Source: Betaproteobacteria bacterium
GTDB lineage: Bacteria; Pseudomonadota; Gammaproteobacteria; Burkholderiales; Burkholderiaceae_C
Direction: 5' to 3'
Length of the DNA: 6,311 nucleotides
NCBI GenBank assembly: GCA_009925955.1
Contig: RFPX01000080.1
Span: 1 to 6,311, forward strand
Made by a program: the position numbers and the translations under genes. Positions within the stretch are counted from its first letter, which is position 1, and each line of letters starts with the position of its first letter. Shown here in pieces: positions 1 to 5,524 of this stretch. A model generated the notes under the pieces. The model was given only the letters and a program-made list of their open reading frames with translations, made no database searches and was not told the DNA's origin.

Positions 1-282
1 CACTTGGACACCGAAGCCGTGGCCCAGGCCATTCCGCGCATTCGGCGCCATGTCAGCATCCCGGTGGGGGTGGGCTTTGGCATCCGCGATGCACAAACGG
101 CGCAGGCCGTCGGCCGGCACGCGGATGCGGTGGTGATCGGCTCGCGCCTGGTGCAGATCCTCGAAGCCCAGCCCCGTGATAAGGTGGCGGCTTCGGCCGG
201 TGCGTTCATCGCCGAAATCCGCGGCGCCTTGGACGCTCTGTCTGAATCCCGGCCCGCGCCCCAACCAGGAGCTGTTGCATGA
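1..282 (+). CDS. trpA: Tryptophan synthase alpha chain, C-terminal part (5' end outside window)
   Basis: TrpA cleaves indole-3-glycerol phosphate to indole and glyceraldehyde 3-phosphate, and channels the indole to the TrpB subunit in the cytoplasmic alpha2-beta2 complex. Only the last 93 residues are present. The frame is open from base 1 (His-Leu-Asp-Thr, the end of the family's usual TGA-x-HLDT loop region), so the gene begins upstream of the window. The visible part is the end of the TIM barrel: the strand with VGVGFGI at about residues 22-28 of the fragment, then VVIGSRLV at about 44-51. Both carry the glycines and serine that bind the substrate phosphate in this family. The C-terminal helix follows and ends in a short Pro/Ala-rich tail. 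The stop TGA (280-282) overlaps the accD start by four bases. No truncation other than the window edge is seen. The identification is firm. Confidence 0.95.
   Translation, partial: HLDTEAVAQAIPRIRRHVSIPVGVGFGIRDAQTAQAVGRHADAVVIGSRLVQILEAQPRDKVAASAGAFIAEIRGALDALSESRPAPQPGAVA
267..271 (+). promoter_or_regulatory. Ribosome binding site of accD, inside trpA
   Basis: AGGAG lies seven bases before the ATG at 279, within the last codons of trpA. It supports this accD start and means that ribosomes finishing trpA pass directly over the accD initiation site. Confidence 0.8.
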
Positions 283-1151
283 GCTGGTTTGAGAAGCTGC
301 TGCCGCCCAAGATTCAACCCACCGATCCCGCCGAACGCCGCTCGGTACCCGAGGGCCTGTGGGTCAAGTGCCCGTCATGCGAAACCGTGCTCTACAGCAC
401 CGACCTTCGCGAAAACGTCAACGTGTGCCCCAAATGCGGGCACCACCACCGCATCGGTGCGCGCGCACGGCTGGACGCCTTCCTGGACGCCGAGGGCCGT
501 TACGAAGTGGGCCAGGAAGTGATGCCGGTGGACGCGCTGAAGTTCAAGGACAGCCGCAAGTACCCCGAGCGTCTGAAGGAAGCCCTGGAGAACACCGGCG
601 AGACCGATGCCTTGGTGGTCATGGGCGGCTCGGTCATGAGCGTGCCGCTCGTGGCGGCCTGCTTTGAGTTTGATTTCATGGGCGGCTCGATGGGCTCGGT
701 GGTGGGCGAGCGCTTTGTGCGCGGCGTGGAGTCGGCCATTGAGCAAAAGGTGCCCTTTGTGTGCTTCACCGCCACCGGCGGCGCCCGCATGCAGGAGGGC
801 TTGTTGAGCCTGATGCAGATGGCCAAGTGCAACTCGGCGCTCACCCTGTTGGCCAAGGCCAAGCTGCCCTACATCAGCGTGCTCACCGACCCCACGATGG
901 GCGGCGTTTCCGCCGGCTTTGCCTTCATGGGCGATGTGGTGGTGGCCGAGCCCAATGCGCTCATTGGCTTTGCCGGCCCGCGCGTGATTGAAAACACGGT
1001 GCGCGAGAAACTGCCCGAAGGATTCCAGCGCGCCGAGTTCTTGCTCAGCAAGGGCGCGGTGGACATGATCGTCGACCGGCGCGAACTGCGTTTGAAAGTG
1101 GCGCGCTTGTTGGCCATGTTGCAGCGCCAAAGCGCCGACGCGGTGGCATGA
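279..1151 (+). CDS. accD: Acetyl-CoA carboxylase carboxyltransferase subunit beta
   Basis: AccD pairs with AccA to form the cytoplasmic carboxyltransferase that moves the carboxyl group from carboxybiotin on AccB to acetyl-CoA, giving malonyl-CoA, the first committed step of fatty-acid synthesis. The protein has 290 residues, close to the usual length (about 304 in E. coli). It starts with the typical MSWFEKLLPP. A four-cysteine zinc finger follows at C31, C34, C50 and C53 (C-x2-C-x15-C-x2-C). The crotonase-like carboxyltransferase domain runs from about 85 to 280, with GGARMQEG at 167-174, DPTMGGVSAGFA at 204-215 and GFAGPRVIENT at 230-240. In E. coli the zinc domain is also reported to bind acc mRNA and limit translation; whether that happens here cannot be seen. 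The start is fixed by a good Shine-Dalgarno sequence and a 4-base overlap with trpA; the stop overlaps folC by four bases. All expected motifs are intact. Confidence 0.97.
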   Translation: MSWFEKLLPPKIQPTDPAERRSVPEGLWVKCPSCETVLYSTDLRENVNVCPKCGHHHRIGARARLDAFLDAEGRYEVGQEVMPVDALKFKDSRKYPERLKEALENTGETDALVVMGGSVMSVPLVAACFEFDFMGGSMGSVVGERFVRGVESAIEQKVPFVCFTATGGARMQEGLLSLMQMAKCNSALTLLAKAKLPYISVLTDPTMGGVSAGFAFMGDVVVAEPNALIGFAGPRVIENTVREKLPEGFQRAEFLLSKGAVDMIVDRRELRLKVARLLAMLQRQSADAVA

Positions 1152-2503
1152 CGACGGCCGATCCCAACAGCCGCCTCCACCCCGCCGCGGCGCCTGAAGT
1201 GGGCGCCGCGGGTGTTTTGGGATCGCCTGGCCCGAACGCGAGCCTGGCCGAATGGCTGGCCCATGTGGAGCGCCTGCACCCGGTGGGCATCGACATGACG
1301 CTGTCGCGCACCCGGGAAGTGGCACAGCGGCTGGGCCTGCGTTTTGAGGTGCCGGTCGTGATGGTGGCTGGCACGAACGGCAAGGGCTCCACCTGCGCCA
1401 TGCTGGAGGCGATTGCCCTTCGTGCAGGCTACCGGGTGGGCCTCTACAGCAAGCCACACCTGGTGCACTTCGAGGAGCGTTGCCGGCTGCAGGGCCAGAT
1501 GGTGGACCCCGGCGCGCTGTTGCCGCACTTTCAGGCGGTTGAGGCCGCGCGCGGCAAGACCACGCTGACCTACTTTGAGTTCACCACGCTGGCCATCATG
1601 CGGCTGCTGTCGCAGGCACCGCTGGACTTGGTCATTCTGGAAGTGGGCCTGGGCGGGCGGCTGGACGCGGTGAACATCATCGATGCCGATGTCAGCATCA
1701 TCACCAGTATCGACCTCGACCACACCGAGTACCTGGGCCCCGACCGCGACAGCATCGGCCGCGAAAAGGCCCACATCATGCGCCCTGGCCACGCCGCCGT
1801 CGTCAGCGACCCGGTGCCGCCGGCCTCGGTCGTCGACCATGCGCAGGCGGTGGGCGCGGACCTCTGGCTGGCAGGACGGGACTTTGCCCATGCGGGCGAC
1901 CGCCAGCAGTGGCAGTGGAAGGGCCGCAGCCGGCGCTACCACGCCTTGTCCTATCCCGCCCTGCGGGGCGCCAACCAGCTGATCAACGCAGCTGGCGTGT
2001 TGGCGGCCTTTGAAGCCCTGTCCGATCGCTTGCCCATCAGCGCACAGGCTGTGCGCGAGGGGCTGGCCCTGGTTGAGCTGCCCGGTCGCTTCCAGATCGT
2101 GCCGGGTCAGCCGGTGCTGGTGCTGGACGTGGCCCACAACCCCCATGCCGTGGCCACCTTGGCGGTCAACCTTGACCAGATGGGCTTTTACCCGCGAACC
2201 TTTGCGGTGTTTGGCGCCATGCGCGACAAGGACTTGGCGCAGGTGGTGCGTCCGCTGCTGCCCCTGGTCACACAGTGGCATGTCTGCGGCCTGCCCACGC
2301 CGCGTGCGGCCACGGCCGAGGAGTTGCAGCAGGTGCTGCAGGGCGCTGTGGTGATGCGACACGACAACCCCCAACAGGCCCTGCAGGCCGCCCTGGCTGC
2401 CGCAGACCCCGCAGATAGAATCCTGGTGTTTGGATCCTTCTGGACCGTGGGGGGCGTGACTGCCCAGGGCCTGCCCCGATTGGGGTCGGCTCACGGCCGC
2501 TAG
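1148..2503 (+). CDS. folC: Bifunctional folylpolyglutamate synthase / dihydrofolate synthase
   Basis: FolC is a cytoplasmic Mur-ligase-family enzyme. It adds glutamate to dihydropteroate and then to tetrahydrofolates using ATP, making the polyglutamylated folates that one-carbon enzymes prefer. The protein has 451 residues. The ATP-binding P-loop GTNGKGS is at 75-81, the folate-pocket segment KPHLVHFEER at 102-111, and the EVGLGGRLDAVN motif at 165-176. H192 and the REKAHI lysine K207 (the lysine carbamylated in this family) are present. LPGRFQ at 311-316 and DVAHNP at 327-332 mark the C-terminal glutamate-ligase domain. The ATG at 1148 overlaps the accD stop as ATGA, with no clear Shine-Dalgarno sequence, so translation is probably coupled to accD. 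About 33 low-complexity Ala/Pro/Gly residues precede the conserved core (from about ASLAEWLAH at 31). In-frame GTG 1199 and TTG 1217 are alternative but unsupported starts. The dual DHFS/FPGS activity is inferred from bacterial relatives. Confidence 0.95.
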   Translation: MTTADPNSRLHPAAAPEVGAAGVLGSPGPNASLAEWLAHVERLHPVGIDMTLSRTREVAQRLGLRFEVPVVMVAGTNGKGSTCAMLEAIALRAGYRVGLYSKPHLVHFEERCRLQGQMVDPGALLPHFQAVEAARGKTTLTYFEFTTLAIMRLLSQAPLDLVILEVGLGGRLDAVNIIDADVSIITSIDLDHTEYLGPDRDSIGREKAHIMRPGHAAVVSDPVPPASVVDHAQAVGADLWLAGRDFAHAGDRQQWQWKGRSRRYHALSYPALRGANQLINAAGVLAAFEALSDRLPISAQAVREGLALVELPGRFQIVPGQPVLVLDVAHNPHAVATLAVNLDQMGFYPRTFAVFGAMRDKDLAQVVRPLLPLVTQWHVCGLPTPRAATAEELQQVLQGAVVMRHDNPQQALQAALAAADPADRILVFGSFWTVGGVTAQGLPRLGSAHGR

Positions 2504-2605
2504 CGTGAGCACCGCCTGGGCGGTGTACGGCGGCTTCGCAGCCCAGCTGGAATCCGCCCTGTTGCGCATGACTGGCCTGCCGGTAGCGGCCGACCGACCT
2601 ACAAG
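2504..2605 (+). other. Spacer between folC and the SPOR-domain gene
   Basis: This 102-base stretch is the only intergenic gap of any size in the window. It holds a short GC-rich inverted repeat right after the folC stop. I see no recognisable -35/-10 promoter pair, no T-rich tract and no strong Shine-Dalgarno sequence before the ATG at 2606. In the frame shared by folC and the downstream gene there is no stop codon across the whole spacer. In a second frame a 37-codon GTG-started reading frame runs from 2505 to 2618, which is judged to be chance. Confidence 0.7.
2510..2525 (+). repeat. Perfect 7-base inverted repeat after folC (possible RNA hairpin)
   Basis: CACCGCC is followed after two bases by its exact reverse complement GGCGGTG. 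As RNA this would fold with about six pairs and a four-base loop. It begins seven bases after the folC stop. No run of T follows, so it does not look like an intrinsic terminator. It could act as an RNA-processing or stability element, or be chance in GC-rich DNA. Confidence 0.5.
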
Positions 2606-3418
2606 ATGGCCCTCCTGAAATTCCTGCGTCGCCCCGGAACCGCCACGGATGCCGCCTCCGCGGGGGGGGCGACCTCCACCGGGGTGGCTGGCTCCTCCGC
2701 AGCCCTGGCGGTTCAGGCTGCACGGGACCAGGCGCGCCGCCGCCTGCTTGGGGCCGTCGTGCTCCTGGGCATCGGCATCATCGGTTTCCCGCTGGTGTTC
2801 CAAACCCAGCCCCGCCCGCTGCCGGTGGACATCCCCATCGACATTCCCAACCGCGAGCAGGCGCCCCCCCTGGGCAGTGCGGGCTCTGCGGCCACACAGG
2901 GTGCGGGAGGGGCCACCTCAACGCCGGTCGCCAAGGTGCCCCCGTCGTCTGCGGCTGCGGCCGTGCAGCAGCCCCCGGTCGAGCCGGCCAGCCCACCAAG
3001 CGCCACCGCCGTGGTTGCTGCCACACCCAGCCCACCGGCCCCGGTGGAAGTCGAGGTGCTGCCGCCCAGCAAGGGTGACCGTGCCAAGGACAGCGGTACA
3101 GACCCCACCGCAGGCAGCCCCAAGGATGGCAAGAAAGACACCGCCCAACACGGCGCCAAGGATCACGCCAAAGACGCCGATAAGGACCGTGGCCGCTTCA
3201 TCGTGCAGGCCGGCTCGTACACCGACCTGGATACGGTGCGCGAGGTGCGCCAGAAGTTGGAGCGCATGGGCATCAAGACCTACACGCAAGCCGCTGTGAT
3301 CGAAGGCGTCACCCGGGTCCGTGTGCGCGTGGGCCCGTTCTCCAGTCGCCAGGAAGCCCAGGAGGTTCAGGCCAAGATCAAGGCAGCAGGTGTGGCAGCG
3401 TCGCTGCTGCAGCTCTGA
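2606..3418 (+). CDS. dedD: SPOR-domain membrane protein, DedD-like (cell division)
   Basis: SPOR domains bind peptidoglycan strands stripped of stem peptides at the division septum; in E. coli DedD is a divisome protein that assists septal wall synthesis. This protein has 270 residues in a bitopic layout. A short cytoplasmic N-terminus ends in Arg-Arg-Arg at 44-46, followed by one membrane helix at about 47-65. The juxtamembrane motif TQPRPLPVDIPIDIP (67-81) is, from memory, typical of the betaproteobacterial family. A long Ala/Pro-rich linker then turns charged, with repeated Lys-Asp units at about 160-194. The C-terminal SPOR domain spans about 197-270, beginning RFIVQAGSY and including the VRVRVGPF strand. 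ATG 2606 is the first possible start after the folC stop in this frame, and MALLKFL fits the family, although the Shine-Dalgarno sequence is weak. The gene lies between folC and cvpA, as dedD does in E. coli. It carries G8 and C7 runs. The symbol rests on position plus architecture, since the sequence outside the SPOR domain is poorly conserved. Confidence 0.88.
   Translation: MALLKFLRRPGTATDAASAGGATSTGVAGSSAALAVQAARDQARRRLLGAVVLLGIGIIGFPLVFQTQPRPLPVDIPIDIPNREQAPPLGSAGSAATQGAGGATSTPVAKVPPSSAAAAVQQPPVEPASPPSATAVVAATPSPPAPVEVEVLPPSKGDRAKDSGTDPTAGSPKDGKKDTAQHGAKDHAKDADKDRGRFIVQAGSYTDLDTVREVRQKLERMGIKTYTQAAVIEGVTRVRVRVGPFSSRQEAQEVQAKIKAAGVAASLLQL
2662..2669 (+). repeat. Run of eight G in the SPOR-domain gene
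   Basis: Eight consecutive G fall at about codons 19-22, before the membrane helix. Runs of this length can change length by replication slippage and are also prone to sequencing error. The reading frame as given is intact through the run, and the downstream SPOR domain is in frame, so the length shown is probably correct. Confidence 0.9.
2864..2870 (+). repeat. Run of seven C in the SPOR-domain gene
   Basis: Seven consecutive C encode part of the Ala-Pro-Pro segment at about residues 86-88, in the periplasmic linker just after the membrane helix. The frame is kept. The run probably reflects proline codons in GC-rich DNA, but it is a possible slippage site. Confidence 0.9.
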
Positions 3419-3433
3419 GGCGGGCGGCCCTTC

Positions 3434-3976
3434 ATGCAGATCTTGGACATGCCCGCGGTGGACGTGGCCATGCTGATCGTGCTGGCGGTTTCCGCCGGGG
3501 TTGGCGTGTGGCGGGGCTTCATCTACGAAGCCGCCTCCCTCTTGGGCTGGGTGGTCGCCTACGTGGGTGCCCAACGTTTTTCACCCTGGCTCATGGCGCA
3601 GTGGTCTTTGCAAGGCTACACCCCAGAGCTTGGGCGTGGCAGTGCTTTCGTGGTGTTGTTCCTGGTGATCCTGCTGGTGTGGGCCTTGGCGGCGCGGCTG
3701 CTGCGCCGTGTGGTGCATGCCACGCCCTTGCAGGTGCCGGATCGGCTGGGCGGTGCAGCCTTTGGCCTGGTGCGCGGCGTACTGATACTGCTGGTGGTGG
3801 CCACCGTCGTGGGCTGGACACCGTTGAAAGACTTGGAGGGTTGGCAGGCCTCCCAAGGGCGTGTCTGGTTGGAGCGCCTCATTGAAGGTCTGCGGCCCTA
3901 TTGGCCCGATGGCCTGAGCGAGCAGGTGCAGGAACAGATCCCCGAAAAGGCACGCGACGTGCTCATCGGCAAGTAG
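3434..3976 (+). CDS. cvpA: CvpA family inner-membrane protein (colicin V production protein)
   Basis: CvpA is a small inner-membrane protein first noted because E. coli needs it to produce colicin V; its biochemical role is not settled. The protein has 180 residues, the usual size. Four hydrophobic segments are visible at about 9-26, 33-48, 70-90 and 105-127. The family-typical WRGFIYEAASLLGW lies at 26-39, and DRLGGAAFGLVRG at 103-115 comes just before or within the fourth helix. The tail is amphipathic and charged. Two starts are possible. ATG 3434 gives MQILDMPAVD. ATG 3449 gives MPAVDVAML, which resembles the N-termini I recall for relatives. Neither has a strong Shine-Dalgarno sequence; TGAGG at the SPOR-gene stop lies 13 bases before ATG 3434. 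The gene follows the SPOR gene by 15 bases and precedes purF by 15 bases, as in the E. coli cvpA-purF operon. No PurR-type operator was recognised upstream. Confidence 0.92.
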   Translation: MQILDMPAVDVAMLIVLAVSAGVGVWRGFIYEAASLLGWVVAYVGAQRFSPWLMAQWSLQGYTPELGRGSAFVVLFLVILLVWALAARLLRRVVHATPLQVPDRLGGAAFGLVRGVLILLVVATVVGWTPLKDLEGWQASQGRVWLERLIEGLRPYWPDGLSEQVQEQIPEKARDVLIGK

Positions 3977-3977
3977 C

Positions 3978-3983
3978 AAGGAG
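3978..3983 (+). promoter_or_regulatory. Strong ribosome binding site of purF
   Basis: AAGGAG lies eight bases before the purF ATG, in the 15-base gap just after the cvpA stop. It is the best Shine-Dalgarno match in the window and agrees with a start that places the catalytic cysteine at residue 2. Confidence 0.88.
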
Positions 3984-3991
3984 AAACGGGC

Positions 3992-5524
3992 ATGTGCGGG
4001 ATCGTGGGCGTGATGTCCCAATCAGCGGTCAACCAGCTGATTTATGACGCCTTGTTGCTGCTGCAGCACCGTGGCCAAGATGCTGCGGGCATCGTCACCA
4101 TGCAGGGTGACAAGTACTTCATGCACAAGGCCCGCGGCATGGTTCGCGACGTGTTTCGCACCCGCAACATGCGGGCCCTGGGCGGCAACATGGGGCTGGG
4201 TCAGGTGCGCTACCCCACCGCAGGCAATGCCTACAGCGAAGAGGAGGCACAGCCCTTCTACGTCAACGCCCCTTACGGCATCGTATTGGTCCATAACGGG
4301 AACCTGACCAATGCCACGGCGCTCAAGCGCGAGCTGTTCGACATCGACCGTCGCCACCTCAACACCGAGAGCGACACCGAGGTGCTGATCAACATCCTGG
4401 CCCACGAACTGGAGGGCGTGGCGCGTGATGTGCAGCTCACACCCGATCGGGTCTTCGAGGCCGTACGGGGTGTGCACCGACGCATCAAGGGCTCCTACGC
4501 GGTGGTGGCCTTGATCGCAGGCCATGGCCTTCTGGCCTTTCGAGACCCTCATGGCATTCGTCCGCTGGTCTACGGGGTGGCGCAAACCGACCTGGGCACC
4601 GATGTGATGGTGGCCAGTGAAAGCGTGGCACTGGACGGCAGCGGCTTCAAGCTGGTGCGCGATGTGGCGCCGGGTGAGGCCTTGTTTATCGACCTCAAGG
4701 GGCAGGTGCATGCGCAGTCCTGCGCCGAGCGCACCATGCTTCACCCCTGTGTCTTCGAATACGTGTACCTGGCGCGGCCCGACTCGGTGATCGATGGGGT
4801 GTCGGTGTACCAGGCGCGGGTGAACATGGGCCAAAGCCTGGCCCAACGGGTGATTTCGATGATGCCGCCTTCTGATATCGACGTGGTGATCCCCATCCCA
4901 GAAAGCAGCCGTCCTTCGGCCATGCAGTTGGCCGTGGAGTTGGGTCGCCCTTACCGCGAGGGCTTCGTGAAAAACCGGTATGTGGGCCGCACCTTCATCA
5001 TGCCGGGGCAGTCCATGCGCAAGAAGAGCGTGCGCCAAAAACTCAACGCCATCACCAGCGAGTTCAAAGGCCGCAATGTGCTCCTGGTCGACGACTCCAT
5101 CGTGCGCGGCACCACCAGCAAGGAAATCGTGCAGATGGCCCGTGAGGCCGGAGCGCGCAAGGTCTTCATGGCCAGTGCTGCGCCTCCCGTGCGATTCCCC
5201 AATGTGTACGGTATCGACATGCCCACGCGTGAAGAGCTCATTGCGCACGACCGCTCGGTGGAGGAGATCCGTGCCTTCATCGGTGCCGATGCCTTGATCT
5301 ACCAGGACGTGGACGCCATGAAGCGTGTGGTGGGGCAACTCAACCCTCGCATCCAGGGGTTTGAGGCTTCCTGTTTCGATGGCCACTACATCACGGGCGA
5401 TGTGAGCGAGAGCGATTTCGCCGCCATGGCTGCACAGCGTCAGGCGCAGGGCGAAGAGGAAGAGGTCAGCGGCCGCGGACGCCTGGCCTTGCCCAATGCT
5501 CCAGATCGGGAGGGCCTGTCATGA
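3992..5524 (+). CDS. purF: Amidophosphoribosyltransferase (glutamine PRPP amidotransferase)
   Basis: PurF makes 5-phosphoribosylamine from PRPP and glutamine, the committed first step of de novo purine synthesis in the cytoplasm. The protein has 510 residues (505 in E. coli). It begins Met-Cys-Gly-Ile-Val-Gly, so removal of Met exposes the Ntn-type nucleophile Cys2. There is no propeptide, as in the E. coli type and unlike the processed B. subtilis enzyme. The glutaminase domain (about 2-235) has HRGQD at 26-30, QVRYPT at 71-76, HNGN at 101-104 and the SDTE aspartate D128, which match glutamine-site residues of the family. The phosphoribosyltransferase domain (about 250-465) has PIPESSRPSA at 301-310, the mobile loop around KNRYVGRTFI at 328-337, and the PRPP motif VLLVDDSIVRGTTS at 363-376. 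The acidic C-terminal tail after about 470 is variable in the family. The family is usually feedback-inhibited by purine nucleotides. It overlaps metZ by four bases. Confidence 0.98.
   Translation: MCGIVGVMSQSAVNQLIYDALLLLQHRGQDAAGIVTMQGDKYFMHKARGMVRDVFRTRNMRALGGNMGLGQVRYPTAGNAYSEEEAQPFYVNAPYGIVLVHNGNLTNATALKRELFDIDRRHLNTESDTEVLINILAHELEGVARDVQLTPDRVFEAVRGVHRRIKGSYAVVALIAGHGLLAFRDPHGIRPLVYGVAQTDLGTDVMVASESVALDGSGFKLVRDVAPGEALFIDLKGQVHAQSCAERTMLHPCVFEYVYLARPDSVIDGVSVYQARVNMGQSLAQRVISMMPPSDIDVVIPIPESSRPSAMQLAVELGRPYREGFVKNRYVGRTFIMPGQSMRKKSVRQKLNAITSEFKGRNVLLVDDSIVRGTTSKEIVQMAREAGARKVFMASAAPPVRFPNVYGIDMPTREELIAHDRSVEEIRAFIGADALIYQDVDAMKRVVGQLNPRIQGFEASCFDGHYITGDVSESDFAAMAAQRQAQGEEEEVSGRGRLALPNAPDREGLS
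5508..5514 (+). promoter_or_regulatory. Ribosome binding site of metZ, inside purF
   Basis: GGGAGGG lies six bases before the metZ ATG at 5521, within the last purF codons. It supports this start and allows metZ to be loaded by ribosomes finishing purF or independently of them. Confidence 0.75.

Noticed and set aside
375..1457. 360-codon open reading frame on the minus strand across accD and folC
   Set aside because: It is antisense to conserved genes, has a low-complexity composition and shows no domain.
2510..2525. Intrinsic terminator after folC
   Set aside because: The stem is short and is followed by a GC-rich sequence rather than a T run. Downstream genes continue on the same strand.
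2505..2618. 37-codon GTG-started frame filling the folC-SPOR spacer and overlapping the SPOR start by 13 bases
   Set aside because: It could be a coupling leader peptide, but there is no Shine-Dalgarno sequence, no recognisable motif, and such a frame is expected by chance in GC-rich DNA.
869..2803. 644-codon open reading frame on the minus strand across accD, folC and the SPOR gene
   Set aside because: It lies antisense to three genes with intact family motifs. Its translation is rich in His, Gln, Gly and Arg with no recognisable domain, as expected for a shadow frame in GC-rich coding DNA.
2918..3574. 218-codon minus-strand frame over the SPOR gene and the start of cvpA
   Set aside because: It mirrors the repetitive linker and SPOR coding sequence and has no independent support.
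3419..3991. PurR-type operator controlling cvpA-purF as in E. coli
   Set aside because: No palindrome resembling the E. coli PUR box was found before cvpA or purF.
4022..5386. 454-codon open reading frame on the minus strand within purF
   Set aside because: It is fully antisense to purF, whose catalytic motifs are all intact. The His/Gln/Val-rich product is a typical mirror of GC-rich codons and no ribosome site was seen.
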